From: Embleya sp042956465
GTDB lineage: Bacteria; Actinomycetota; Actinomycetes; Streptomycetales; Streptomycetaceae
DNA: 64,000 nt
NCBI RefSeq assembly: GCF_042956465.1
Contig: NZ_JBIBGL010000006.1
Location: forward strand, 186,001 to 250,000
Direction of reading: 5' to 3'
The notes under the pieces are model-generated. The model saw nothing but the letters and a program-made list of their open reading frames with translations, did not search any database and had not been told where the DNA came from. Both the position numbers and the translations under genes were made by a program. Below are positions 1 to 8,709 of the stretch, piece by piece; positions within the stretch are counted from its first letter, which is position 1, and each line of letters starts with the position of its first letter.

Positions 1-2
1 CG

Positions 3-1598
3 GACTTGGCGCTCGCGCTGGGCCTGCTGCACCTGCTGATCGCCGACGGGCACGTGGACGAGGAATTCGTGGCGGCCCGCACGGTCGGCTTCGAAGCGGC
101 GCAGGCGGCGGCGATGGCGCACTGGCCGGAGCGGGTCGAGCGGATCACCGGCGTACCGGTGGAGGCGATGCGGGAAGCGATCCGCATGTTCACGTCGGCG
201 CCGACGGCCATGGTGCTGACGGCCCGCGGCCCGGAGCAGCAGAGCAAGGGCGTGGACACGGTCGGGGCCTGGATCGATCTGTGCCTGGCAGCCGGCAAGG
301 CCGGCCGACCGCTGTCCGGGTACGGCTGCCTGACCGGCCAGGGCAACGGGCAGGGCGGACGCGAACACGGCCAGAAGGCCGACCAACTGCCCGGCTACCG
401 AATGATCACGGACCCGACCGCGCGGGCGCACGTGGCGGGCGTCTGGGGCGTGGACGCGGATTCGCTGCCGGGACCCGGGCGTTCCGCGTACGAGCTGTTG
501 GACTCCTGCGGCGACGAGATCCGCGCCCTGTTCGTGATGGGCTCGAACCCGGTGGTGTCCGCGCCGAACGCGGCGCACGTGGAGACCCGACTCGCGGCGC
601 TGGACTTCCTGGTCGTGGCGGACGTGGTGCTGTCCGAGACCGCGGCGCTGGCCGACGTCGTGCTGCCCAGTGCCCAGTGGGCCGAGGAGAACGGAACCAC
701 GACGAACCTGGAGGGCAGGGTGATCCTGCGTCAGGCGGCCCTGCCGGTACCCGAGGGCGTGCGGACGGACCTGTTCACACTGAACGCGCTCGCGCGCCGG
801 CTGGGCGTCGAGCGCGGCTTCGCGACGGACGCGGAGGAGGTGTTCGACGAACTGCGCCGGGCATCGGCGGGCGGCGCGGCGGACTACGCGGGGATCACCT
901 ACGACCGCATCCGGGCCGAGGACGGGGTGTTCTGGCCCTGCCCGGAGGTGACCCACCCGGGTACGCCGCGGCTGTTCCTGGACCGCTTCGCCACACCGGA
1001 CGGAAGAGCCCGCTTCGCGGCGCCGACGCACCGGGCCGCGGCGGAGGAGCCGGACGCGGAATATCCGCTGTACCTGACCACGGGCCGGGTGCTGAGCCAG
1101 TACCAGAGCGGCGCCCAGACCCGCCGCGTACCGACCCTGAACCGCGCGGCGCCCGGCCCGTTCGTGGAACTGCACCCGGACCTGGCGGGGCGGATGGGGG
1201 TGGGCGAGGGCGATCCGGTCGCGGTCACGAGTCGGCGAGGACGCGCGGTCGCGCCGGCGAGGCTTTCGCGGGAGATCCGGCCGGACACGGTCTTCATGCC
1301 GTTCCACTGGTCGGGCGCGGGGCGGGCGAACTCGGTGACGAACGCGGCCCTGGACCCGGTGTCGCGGATGCCGGAGTTCAAGGTCTGCGCGGTCCGGCTC
1401 GACCGGGTCGGCAATGTCGAGCGGGGGGCGGGGGAGCGTGGGGGCGGTGCCGAGTCGGGCGGGGGTCGGGGTGGGGGTGGAGGCGAGGGCGGTGCCGAGC
1501 CGGTCGGGGGTCGGGGTCCGGGCGGGGGCGGGGGCGGGGGCGTTGCGTTGAGCGGGATCGGGGTTGGCGGCAGCAGCGCTGACGGGGGAGGCGCGTGA
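3..1598 (+). CDS. nasA: Assimilatory nitrate reductase, catalytic subunit (C-terminal part)
   Basis: Cytoplasmic molybdopterin oxidoreductase that would reduce nitrate to nitrite, feeding the nitrite reductase encoded downstream. The frame is open through the left edge, so the N-terminal iron-sulfur and first cofactor-binding parts lie outside the window. Visible are the central molybdopterin domain (GSNPVVSAPN, then DVVLPSAQWAEENGTTTNLE) and the C-terminal molydopterin dinucleotide-binding barrel (YLTTGRVLSQYQSG ... VFMPFHWSG). The family fold ends near base 1410 (KVCAVRLDR). The remaining roughly 60 codons are an odd Gly/Arg-rich low-complexity tail. Followed by a repeat array and then redox genes of the same pathway, so co-expression is likely but not certain. 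Family confidence is high; the assimilatory role rests on the nirBD and narK neighbours. Confidence 0.9.
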   Translation, partial: DLALALGLLHLLIADGHVDEEFVAARTVGFEAAQAAAMAHWPERVERITGVPVEAMREAIRMFTSAPTAMVLTARGPEQQSKGVDTVGAWIDLCLAAGKAGRPLSGYGCLTGQGNGQGGREHGQKADQLPGYRMITDPTARAHVAGVWGVDADSLPGPGRSAYELLDSCGDEIRALFVMGSNPVVSAPNAAHVETRLAALDFLVVADVVLSETAALADVVLPSAQWAEENGTTTNLEGRVILRQAALPVPEGVRTDLFTLNALARRLGVERGFATDAEEVFDELRRASAGGAADYAGITYDRIRAEDGVFWPCPEVTHPGTPRLFLDRFATPDGRARFAAPTHRAAAEEPDAEYPLYLTTGRVLSQYQSGAQTRRVPTLNRAAPGPFVELHPDLAGRMGVGEGDPVAVTSRRGRAVAPARLSREIRPDTVFMPFHWSGAGRANSVTNAALDPVSRMPEFKVCAVRLDRVGNVERGAGERGGGAESGGGRGGGGGEGGAEPVGGRGPGGGGGGGVALSGIGVGGSSADGGGA

Positions 1599-1647
1599 TG
1601 GCACTTTGCCGGTTGAGGGAGCTCGCCGGAACAGTGCTCGCCGATGT

Positions 1648-2231
1648 GAGCGGTGCTCTCGGGTGTGTGCGGTGCTCCGGTGCGGGTCGGTCCTGGGGGA
1701 GCGGTGCTCTCGGGTGTGTGCGGTGCTCCGGTGCGGGTCGGTCCTGGGGGAGCGGTGCTCTCGGGTGTGTGCGGTGCTCCGGCGCGGGTCGGCCTTCGGG
1801 GAGCGGTGCTCTCGAATATGAGCAGTGCTCTCCAATTGAAGTGGGAGGTCGTGGCGCCCGGGGCGGAGCACCGCGCATTGATGCGAGCAGTGCTCTTGCG
1901 AGGCCGCGCGGTCGGATGTGGTGGCGTTCTGGTGGAGCGGTGCTCGTGAGTGTGAGCGGTGCTCTTGGTTGTGAAAGGTGATCGCGATGCGGGTTGGGGT
2001 GGTGGGAGCGGGGATGGCGGCGGCGCGGTTTGCGCAGCAGATCGCTGCGCGGGATCCCAGGATTTCCGTGACGGTGTTCGGGGACGAGATGTATGCGCCG
2101 TACAACAGAGCACTGCTCGCGGATGTGCTCAGTGCTCGCTTCGGGGCCGAGGCGATCGGACTTCCGGTCGGGCCGTCGGCGGTGGTTCGGGTCGGAGCGC
2201 GGGTCAGTGCTCTTGACGCGGAGCGGTGCTC
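1648..2231. repeat. Array of GAGCNNTGCTC palindromes with a 51-bp tandem repeat
   Basis: An 11-bp hyphenated palindrome, GAGCGGTGCTC or a close variant, recurs at 1648, 1699, 1750, 1801, 1820, 1885, 1935, 1954, 2108 and 2221, with imperfect copies (such as GCTCAGTGCTC at 2127) between. The first copies are embedded in an exact 51-bp tandem repeat with units starting at 1648, 1699 and 1750 and a decaying fourth at 1801. The array fills the space after the nitrate reductase and continues into the first 80 codons of the FAD oxidoreductase. Confidence 0.9.
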
Positions 2232-3348
2232 TCTTCGGTTGGCCGACGGCGAGGTGCATTCGTTCGATGCGATCGTGCTTGCGACCGGCGCCGGGCCCGT
2301 GCTGCCACCGATGCGAAACCTGCGGGTCGCCGGCAGGCCGCACGGTTCCTTCACCTCGACGGGGTCGACCGGGCCGACCGCGCCGACCGAGCTGACTGGG
2401 CAAACCGTGGCCGGGCCGGTCGCTTCCGCGCCCGCCGCGCCGCCCGCCGCGCCCGCCCCCGCCCCCGCCCCCGCCCCGCCGAGTCGTGGCGAGCCGAATC
2501 TGGAGCTGCTCGGCGGCGTGCACGCGTTCCGTTCTCTGGACGATTGCGCCGCGCTGGCCGATGCGGCGCCCAGGGCCGAGCGGGCCGTGGTGATCGGGGG
2601 AGGCGTTCTCGGCGTAAGCGCCGCGCGGGCTTTGGCGGCGTTGGGGGTCGCGGTCGAAATCGTGCATCAGGGACCGCACTTGATGGAGCGTCACCTCGAC
2701 GCCCAAGCCGCGAGTGCGTTGCTCTGTGGCCTCGCCGAACTCGGCGTCGCGGTCTACCTCGACAACCGGGCTCGGGCCCTGACGGGCACGGAGCATGTCA
2801 CCGGCGTCGAACTCGCCAACGGGCACGTGCTCGACGCAGACCTGGTCGTGCTCGCCTGTGGGGTCCGTCCCAGGGTGGCGCTCGCCCGCGACGCGGGCCT
2901 GCGGGTCGATACCGGGATCGTGGTGGACGACCGGCTCGCCACCTCGGCCGCCGGCATATATGCCATCGGGGATTGCGCCGAGTTCGCCGGGGACGTCCAC
3001 GGCCTTGCGGCGGCGGCGTGGGATCAGGCCGACGTCCTGGCCGCGCACCTCACCGGCGGCGGCGAGCGCTACGCCGGGTCGCGCACGATGATGCGGCTGA
3101 CGGCCGGGCCCTTGGCGGTCGCGGCGTTCGGTGCGACGGGTGCCCGGGCGGGCGACGACGTCGTACGCCTGGCCGATCCGACCCGCAACGCCTACAAGAA
3201 GCTCGTCATGCGCGGCGACCGGCTCGTCGCCGGGATCCTGATCGGTGACCTCGCCACCGCCGGCGCCCTGACCCGCGCCTTCGAACGCGACGATCCGCTG
3301 CCGGCCGACCCGCTCCACCTGTTGGCCGTGCCGGGAGCGTACCGATGA
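1987..3348 (+). CDS. FAD/NAD(P)-dependent pyridine nucleotide-disulfide oxidoreductase
   Basis: Two-dinucleotide-fold flavoprotein resembling the N-terminal half of NirB and rubredoxin/ferredoxin reductases, probably an electron donor in nitrate/nitrite assimilation. The FAD-binding motif is at the extreme N-terminus (GVVGAGMAA), a second Rossmann motif follows (VVIGGGVLG), and a C-terminal FAD motif reads GIYAIGDCAEF. ATG 1987 is chosen because AAAGG at 1974-1978 sits 8 bases upstream; an in-frame GTG at 1978 would overlap that site. A Thr/Pro/Ala-rich insertion of about 45 residues (bases 2353-2490, including a run of AP dipeptides) interrupts the first domain and is not typical of the family. 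Sits between nitrate reductase and nirB, on the same strand. Confidence 0.85.
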   Translation: MRVGVVGAGMAAARFAQQIAARDPRISVTVFGDEMYAPYNRALLADVLSARFGAEAIGLPVGPSAVVRVGARVSALDAERCSLRLADGEVHSFDAIVLATGAGPVLPPMRNLRVAGRPHGSFTSTGSTGPTAPTELTGQTVAGPVASAPAAPPAAPAPAPAPAPPSRGEPNLELLGGVHAFRSLDDCAALADAAPRAERAVVIGGGVLGVSAARALAALGVAVEIVHQGPHLMERHLDAQAASALLCGLAELGVAVYLDNRARALTGTEHVTGVELANGHVLDADLVVLACGVRPRVALARDAGLRVDTGIVVDDRLATSAAGIYAIGDCAEFAGDVHGLAAAAWDQADVLAAHLTGGGERYAGSRTMMRLTAGPLAVAAFGATGARAGDDVVRLADPTRNAYKKLVMRGDRLVAGILIGDLATAGALTRAFERDDPLPADPLHLLAVPGAYR

Positions 3349-3605
3349 CCACGTCTCCCACGACCGCCGCCGCCCGACGGCGTCACCGCAACGACCCGGG
3401 CCGCCCCCGGCGACCGAGGCTGCCGGCACACCGAGCCGGCACGTCGCGGGGCCGCGTCGACGGGGTGAACCCGACTCGGGCCGGCACGACCGTAGTTGCG
3501 GACCGGGAGCCCCGGCTCGACCACCTTCACCTTCGCTGCCCGACTGGGGTGCCGCCTCTGGCAGGCCGGTTCGCGTGGACGGTGTGGGCGGGTGTCGGCT
3601 CGTGA
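3345..3605 (+). CDS. Possible small Arg/Pro-rich protein, translationally coupled
   Basis: An 86-codon frame whose ATG overlaps the stop of the upstream flavoprotein in an ATGA arrangement, with mostly G or C at third positions. The product is basic and Arg/Pro-rich with no recognisable domain, signal or membrane segment. The overlap favours translation, but composition alone could give such a frame in DNA this GC-rich. It may also be a remnant. No function is proposed. Confidence 0.25.
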   Translation: MTTSPTTAAARRRHRNDPGRPRRPRLPAHRAGTSRGRVDGVNPTRAGTTVVADREPRLDHLHLRCPTGVPPLAGRFAWTVWAGVGS

Positions 3606-3747
3606 TGGTGATGCCGGGGCCGGCGGCGGGGGTCCGGCCGGCGCGGTCGGGGGCGGAGAGCGGTCGGGAGGTGGGGGCGTGGGTTGGTGAGTGGGTTTGT
3701 GGTGGTCGTGGGTCCGGGGTGTCTTGGCGTTGTTGGAGGAGTCGGTC
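3349..3747. other. Spacer upstream of nirB
   Basis: Apart from the doubtful small frame overlapping its first part, nothing is recognised here. The last 100 bases are G/T-rich on the plus strand. The nirB ribosome-binding site GGAGGA is at 3735-3740. Confidence 0.5.
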
Positions 3748-6291
3748 GTGAGTGATGTCGGAAAGACGAATGTGGTACTGGTCGGTCACGGCATGGTGGG
3801 GCAGCGGTTCGTCGAGGCGCTGGTCGAGCAGGCCGGTGGGCGGTTTGCAGTCACCGTGCTGGCCGAGGAGCCGCGGCGGGCCTATGACCGGGTGCACCTG
3901 ACGTCCTGGTTCTCGGGCACGACGGCGGAGGAACTGTCGTTGTGCAGCGCCGAGTTCGCGCGGCAGCACCAGATCGACATTCGGCTCGGGGATCCCGTCG
4001 AGGCGATCGATCGGGTCGGCCGCACCGTGACCACCCGGACCGGCCGCAGCGTTCCGTACGACGTGCTCGTGCTGGCGACCGGGTCGTATCCGTTCGTGCC
4101 GCCGGTGCCCGGCCATGACGCGGACGGGTGCTTCGTTTATCGCACCATCGAGGACGTCGAGGCGATCGAGGCCGCAGCGCGCGGTGCGCGGGTGGGAGCC
4201 GTCGTCGGCGGCGGGTTGCTCGGACTCGAAGCCGCCGGAGCGCTGACCGCGATGGGGCTGGACACCCATGTCGTCGAGTTCGCGCCGCGTCTGATGGCCA
4301 TTCAGGTCGACGACGGCGGCGGCGAGGTGTTGCGACGCAAGGTCGAGGAGCTGGGGGTGACCGTCCACACCGGTGCGGGGACGCAGGCCGTCAGCACCGG
4401 CGACGACGGGCGGGTCTCGGGCATGACGTTGTCCGACGGCAGCGAACTGGCCGCCGACCTGGTGGTGTTCTCGGCCGGAGTACGACCCCGGGACCAACTC
4501 GCCCGGGACGCGGGCCTCGCGGTGGGTGAGCGCGGCGGCATCGTCGTGGACGAGCGCTGTCGGACCGAGGATCCGCACATCCTGGCCGTCGGCGAGTGCG
4601 CACTGGCCGCGGACGGGCGCGTGTACGGGCTGGTCGCACCGGGATACGCGATGGCCGAGGTGGCCGCGGCCGAGATCGCCGGCGCCGGGACGGACGGATT
4701 CACCGGCGCGGATCTGTCCACCAAACTCAAGCTGCTCGGCGTCGAGGTGGCCAGTTTCGGCGACGCGCACGGAACGGCCGAGGGGTGCGTGGAGGTGCTG
4801 TACTCCAACACCCGGGCCGGCGTGTACAAGAAGCTGGTCATCGGAACGGACGGACAGCTGCTGGGTGGCGTTCTGGTCGGTGACGCGGAGGCGTACGGCA
4901 CGTTGCGGCCGCTGACCGGCGGCGCCCTGCCGGTGCCGGCCGAACAACTCGTGTTGCCCGCGTCGATGGGTGCGCCGGTGCGGTTCGAGCTTCCGGACGA
5001 GGCGGTGGTGTGCTCGTGCCACGCGGTGACGAAGGCGGAGGTCCGCAACGCGGTCACCGCCCACGACTGCCTCGATCTTCCCGCCGTCAAGAAGTGCACC
5101 AAGGCCGGTACCGGGTGCGGAAGTTGCGTCAAACTCATCGGCACGATCGTGACCGACGAACTGGCCGCCGCCGGCATCGAGAGCATGCGCGGGTTGTGCG
5201 AGCACTTCGCCGAGCACACCCGCGCCGAGTTGTACGAGATAGTTCGGGTCAAGGGCATCACGTCCTTCACCCGGCTGATCGACGAGCACGGCAGCGCCGG
5301 CGCGTCGGGCGGCGACGGGTGCGACGTCTGCAAACCCACCGTCGGCTCGATCCTGGCGAGTCTGGCCCAGGGGCACATCCTGGACGGCGAACAGGCCTCG
5401 CTTCAGGACACCAACGACCACTTTCTCGCCAACATCCAGCGCAACGGCTCGTATTCGGTCGTCCCGCGCATCCCCGGCGGCGAGATCACTCCCGGGGGCT
5501 TGATCACCATCGGTGAGATCGCCCGCGACTTCGGCCTGTACACGAAGATCACCGGCGGCCAGCGGATCGACCTGTTCGGTGCGACGGTCGACCAACTCCC
5601 GGAGATCTGGGGACGGTTGGTCGCGGCCGGCTTCGAGTCGGGCCACGCATACGGCAAGGCGCTGCGGACGGTGAAGTCGTGCGTCGGCGAGACCTGGTGC
5701 CGCTACGGCGTGCAGGACTCGGTCGGTCTCGCGATCGAGCTCGAACTGCGGTACCGGGGGCTGCGTTCGCCGCACAAACTCAAGTCCGCGGTGAGCGGGT
5801 GCGCCCGCGAGTGCGCCGAGGCACAGAGCAAGGACTTCGGGGTGATCGCCACCGCCGAGGGCTGGAACCTGTACGTCGGCGGCAACGGCGGGATGACCCC
5901 GCGGCATGCCGACCTGCTGGCGAGCGACCTCGACCGCGACACGCTGATCCGCACCATCGACCGCTTCCTGATGTTCTACATCCGTACCGCCGACCGACTC
6001 GAACGCACCGCGTCGTGGGTGGAGCGGATGGAGGGCGGCCTCGACCACCTGCGTTCGGTGATCATCGACGACTCGCTCGGGATCTGCGCCGACCTGGACG
6101 AATTGATGGCCCGTCACATCGGCACCTACCGGGACGAGTGGGCGGCGACGCTGGCCGACCCGGACCGGGTCCGCCGGTTCGTGTCGTTCGTCAACGCGCC
6201 CGGGACTCCCGACCCCACCGTTCGGTTCACCGCCGAGCGGGACCAGATCAAGCCCGTCCTGTTCGAGAAGTTGGAGGTACGCGGCCGATGA
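3748..6291 (+). CDS. nirB: Nitrite reductase (NADH) large subunit NirB
   Basis: Cytoplasmic siroheme enzyme reducing nitrite to ammonium with NAD(P)H. Domains in order: FAD/NADH oxidoreductase (residues about 8-320, VLVGHGMVG at the start, GGGLLGLEAAGAL in the second fold); a BFD-like [2Fe-2S] domain with Cys422-x-Cys424 and the later CGSC; then the sulfite/nitrite reductase fold with the siroheme/4Fe-4S cysteines CX5C (645, 651) and CX3C (685, 689). At 847 residues it has the usual length. GTG 3748 is preferred: GGAGGA lies 7 bases upstream and the protein then begins directly with the FAD domain, whereas an upstream ATG at 3691 would add a Trp-rich leader. It overlaps nirD by four bases, so the two subunits are translationally coupled. 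Confidence 0.97.
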   Translation: MSDVGKTNVVLVGHGMVGQRFVEALVEQAGGRFAVTVLAEEPRRAYDRVHLTSWFSGTTAEELSLCSAEFARQHQIDIRLGDPVEAIDRVGRTVTTRTGRSVPYDVLVLATGSYPFVPPVPGHDADGCFVYRTIEDVEAIEAAARGARVGAVVGGGLLGLEAAGALTAMGLDTHVVEFAPRLMAIQVDDGGGEVLRRKVEELGVTVHTGAGTQAVSTGDDGRVSGMTLSDGSELAADLVVFSAGVRPRDQLARDAGLAVGERGGIVVDERCRTEDPHILAVGECALAADGRVYGLVAPGYAMAEVAAAEIAGAGTDGFTGADLSTKLKLLGVEVASFGDAHGTAEGCVEVLYSNTRAGVYKKLVIGTDGQLLGGVLVGDAEAYGTLRPLTGGALPVPAEQLVLPASMGAPVRFELPDEAVVCSCHAVTKAEVRNAVTAHDCLDLPAVKKCTKAGTGCGSCVKLIGTIVTDELAAAGIESMRGLCEHFAEHTRAELYEIVRVKGITSFTRLIDEHGSAGASGGDGCDVCKPTVGSILASLAQGHILDGEQASLQDTNDHFLANIQRNGSYSVVPRIPGGEITPGGLITIGEIARDFGLYTKITGGQRIDLFGATVDQLPEIWGRLVAAGFESGHAYGKALRTVKSCVGETWCRYGVQDSVGLAIELELRYRGLRSPHKLKSAVSGCARECAEAQSKDFGVIATAEGWNLYVGGNGGMTPRHADLLASDLDRDTLIRTIDRFLMFYIRTADRLERTASWVERMEGGLDHLRSVIIDDSLGICADLDELMARHIGTYRDEWAATLADPDRVRRFVSFVNAPGTPDPTVRFTAERDQIKPVLFEKLEVRGR

Positions 6292-6656
6292 CGACAAGTA
6301 TCGAGTCGACGACCGAGCTCACCGTCGAGATCGCCGGCGAAACCGGGTGGATGCCGGTGTGTTCGTACGCCGACCTCGTGCCGGGTCGCGGTGTCGCGGC
6401 CCTGATCGAGGGCCACCAGGTCGCGGTGTTTCGCGACCGGGCGGGGCGGCTGTACGCGTTGGCCAACCGCGACCCGTTCAGCGGCGCGTACGTCATGTCG
6501 CGCGGCATCGTCGGGCAGCGGGGTGAGGTGCCCACGGTTGCGTCGCCGATGTACAAGCAGGTGTTCGACCTTCGTACGGGTGCGTGTCTGGACGAGGACG
6601 AGGCTCCCGACGGGCAGCCGGCGGCGTTGCGGACGTGGGCGGTTCGTACGCACTGA
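6288..6656 (+). CDS. nirD: Nitrite reductase small subunit NirD
   Basis: Rieske-like small subunit that partners NirB. It is 122 residues, starts in an ATGA overlap with the nirB stop and has GGAGG about 9 bases before the ATG. The fold is recognised from the segment around VAALIEGHQVAVFRD, LYALANRDPFSGAYVMSRGI and YKQVFDLRTGACLD. As usual for NirD it lacks the Cys/His cluster ligands of true Rieske proteins. Its presence right after nirB confirms the assimilatory nitrite reductase assignment. Confidence 0.96.
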   Translation: MTTSIESTTELTVEIAGETGWMPVCSYADLVPGRGVAALIEGHQVAVFRDRAGRLYALANRDPFSGAYVMSRGIVGQRGEVPTVASPMYKQVFDLRTGACLDEDEAPDGQPAALRTWAVRTH

Positions 6657-6773
6657 CGGAGCGGGGGCGTGCGCGGAACCGTTCTTCGACCGGTGCGGGT
6701 GCGGGTGTCGGTGCCGGTGTCCGAGCTCGTGTCGGCATCAGGCCGGCGCCGTCCCGTGCCCGCGCGGACGGCG

Positions 6774-6860
6774 AGGCCGGTTCCGTGCCCGTGCGGGTAC
6801 CAAGGCCGGTTTCGTGCCTGTACGGACGTCAAGGCCGGTTCCGTGCCCGTGCGGGTACCA
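6774..6860 (+). repeat. 29-bp tandem repeat, three copies
   Basis: Three consecutive units beginning at AGGCCGGTT (6774, 6803, 6832) with a 29-bp period; the first and third are nearly identical and the middle one has diverged. It lies in the spacer between nirD and narK, with no coding potential of its own. Confidence 0.8.
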
Positions 6861-6898
6861 GTGCCCTTGCCGGCGCCCGTGATGGCGCCCAGGTCGGC

Positions 6899-6980
6899 AC
6901 CACGCCACGCCACGCCACGCCATGGCATGCCATGCCATGCCATGCCACGTGACGCCGTGCCGTGCCATGCCCTGCCGTGT
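6899..6980 (+). repeat. Pentanucleotide microsatellite (CAYGC)n
   Basis: Runs of CACGC followed by CATGC and CGTGC, period 5, over about 80 bases. CATGC is itself near-palindromic, so the tract could slip during replication or form small hairpins. It lies about 150 bases upstream of the narK start, within the non-coding 6657-7125 gap, which holds nothing else recognisable. Confidence 0.85.
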
Positions 6981-7125
6981 CGTTCCCGGAATTCTCACAC
7001 CGCTTCGACGCCGATGCTGAGCGACTTGTAGCGCCGGCGACCGACACGACGTAGTGCGCCGAAATCTGCCGTTCCTAGCGTGACGGAGCATCAGCCGATA
7101 TTTCCCCTCGGACAGGCAGGTCCCA

Positions 7126-8469
7126 GTGACGACGACAACGACAACCACCAGCACGGCCGGACCCATCGCCGCACCCGGGTCCGGACCACTCGACGACTGG
7201 CGGCCCGAGGACGAGGCGTTCTGGGCGCAGGCGGGAGCCGGGATCGCTCGGCGCAATCTGATCTTCTCGGTCCTGTCCGAGCACATCGGCTTCTCGGTCT
7301 GGAGCCTGTGGTCGGTCATCGTGCTCTTCCTCGGCCCGGCCTACGGGTTCGACCCCGCGCAGAAGTTCACCCTGACCGCAGTGCCGACCCTGGTCGGCGG
7401 TGCGATGCGGATTCCGTACACGTTCGCGGTCGCCCGCTTCGGTGGCCGGAACTGGACAGTGGTGAGCGCACTGTTGCTGCTGCTGCCCACGACGGCGATC
7501 GCGATCGTGTTGGAACCGGGCGTCTCCTACGGCACGTTGCTCGCGGTCGCCGCGGTGGCCGGGGTCGGCGGCGGCAACTTCGCCTCCTCGATGGCGAACA
7601 TCAACGCGTTCTATCCGCAGCGGCTGAAGGGATGGGCGCTCGGGATCAACGCCGGTGGCGGCAACCTGGGTGTGCCGGCGGTGCAGTTGGTCGGGCTCGC
7701 GGTGCTGGCCACGGCGGGCGCGGGGCATCCTCGGCTGCTGCTCGTGGTGTACATCCCGCTGATCGTGCTCGCCGCCTTGTTGTCCGCGCGCTACATGGAC
7801 AACCTGCCCGCGCTGCGCAACGACAAGGGCGCGATGCGCGAGGTCGCCCGGGAGCCGCACGCGTGGGTGATGTCGCTGCTGTACATCGGCACGTTCGGGT
7901 CGTTCATCGGCTTCGGGTTCGCCTTCGGGCAGGTGCTCCAGGTGCAGTTCCACGCGGAGTTCGCCACTCCGGTCAAGGCGGCCTACCTGACCTTCCTGGG
8001 ACCGCTGTTGGGCTCCTTGGTGCGCCCGGTGGGCGGGTGGTTCGCGGATCGATGGGGCGGCGCGCGGGTCACGTTCTGGAACTTCGTCGCGATGGCCGGT
8101 GCCGCGCTCGTGGTCTATCTGGCCTCGCGGCAGGAGTCGCTGGGGTTGTTCCTGACCGGTTTCGTGCTGCTGTTCGTCTTCAGCGGGTTGGGCAACGGCT
8201 CGGCGTACAAGATGATTCCGGCGATCTTCGCGGCCAAGCTCGGCCCGGGTCCGGCCGCGCGGCGCAAGTCCGGTGCGCTGATGGGCATTGCGGGGGCGAT
8301 CGGAGCGCTGGGCGGGGTTCTGGTCAACATCGCCTTCCGCGAGTCGTTCCTGAACTCCGGTCGGGGCGACGCCGCCTACCTGGCCTTCCTCGCGTTCTAC
8401 GGACTGTGCCTGGTGGTCACGTGGGCGGTGTACCTGCGCCCGTCGGCGCGGCGGTTGGCAGGCGTGTGA
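7126..8469 (+). CDS. narK: Nitrate/nitrite transporter, NarK/NasA-type MFS
   Basis: Integral membrane protein of the major facilitator superfamily importing nitrate (and possibly exporting nitrite) for the reductases upstream. 447 residues with about 12 hydrophobic segments after a soluble Thr-rich N-terminus. The nitrate-signature Gly-rich stretches are visible (GVGGGNFASSMANINAFYPQ and INAGGGNLGVPAVQL). GTG 7126 has an AGGCAGG-like site upstream and gives a normal N-terminal length. Same strand as nirBD but separated by a 469-base repeat-rich spacer, so it probably has its own promoter. Confidence 0.93.
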   Translation: MTTTTTTTSTAGPIAAPGSGPLDDWRPEDEAFWAQAGAGIARRNLIFSVLSEHIGFSVWSLWSVIVLFLGPAYGFDPAQKFTLTAVPTLVGGAMRIPYTFAVARFGGRNWTVVSALLLLLPTTAIAIVLEPGVSYGTLLAVAAVAGVGGGNFASSMANINAFYPQRLKGWALGINAGGGNLGVPAVQLVGLAVLATAGAGHPRLLLVVYIPLIVLAALLSARYMDNLPALRNDKGAMREVAREPHAWVMSLLYIGTFGSFIGFGFAFGQVLQVQFHAEFATPVKAAYLTFLGPLLGSLVRPVGGWFADRWGGARVTFWNFVAMAGAALVVYLASRQESLGLFLTGFVLLFVFSGLGNGSAYKMIPAIFAAKLGPGPAARRKSGALMGIAGAIGALGGVLVNIAFRESFLNSGRGDAAYLAFLAFYGLCLVVTWAVYLRPSARRLAGV

Positions 8470-8709
8470 GGCGAGTCGCGTTCGACACGGCGGCCGGCCC
8501 CGACGGGGACCGACCGCCGGTCGGCGTTTCGCGTCCGCGCTTGTCTGCGTCGGCTCTTGTCCCCGTCCTGGGTCGGGCGGGGCGGGGAGGGCGAGCAGGG
8601 CGGACAACGAGGGCGTACCCGGTGAACGCCTCGGCACGCGCGACGACGCTGACCACGCGGGCGGCTACCGTGGGGAGTCGGGCTTCGTTCGAACCGATGG
8701 GGGAAACGC

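Noticed and set aside
1378..6297. Very long minus-strand open frame opposite nirB and its neighbours
   Set aside because: High GC at third codon positions removes stops from the antisense frame. The product is Arg/Gly/His-rich with no domains, and the plus-strand genes are unmistakable.
6899..6980. CRISPR-like repeat pattern
   Set aside because: Period of five bases with no unique spacers; it is a microsatellite. No CRISPR array or cas gene was seen in the window.
7080..7096. Possible GlnR box before narK (GTGAC-N6-like)
   Set aside because: Only the first half-site fits the GlnR consensus and the second does not, so not reported as a site despite the nitrogen context.
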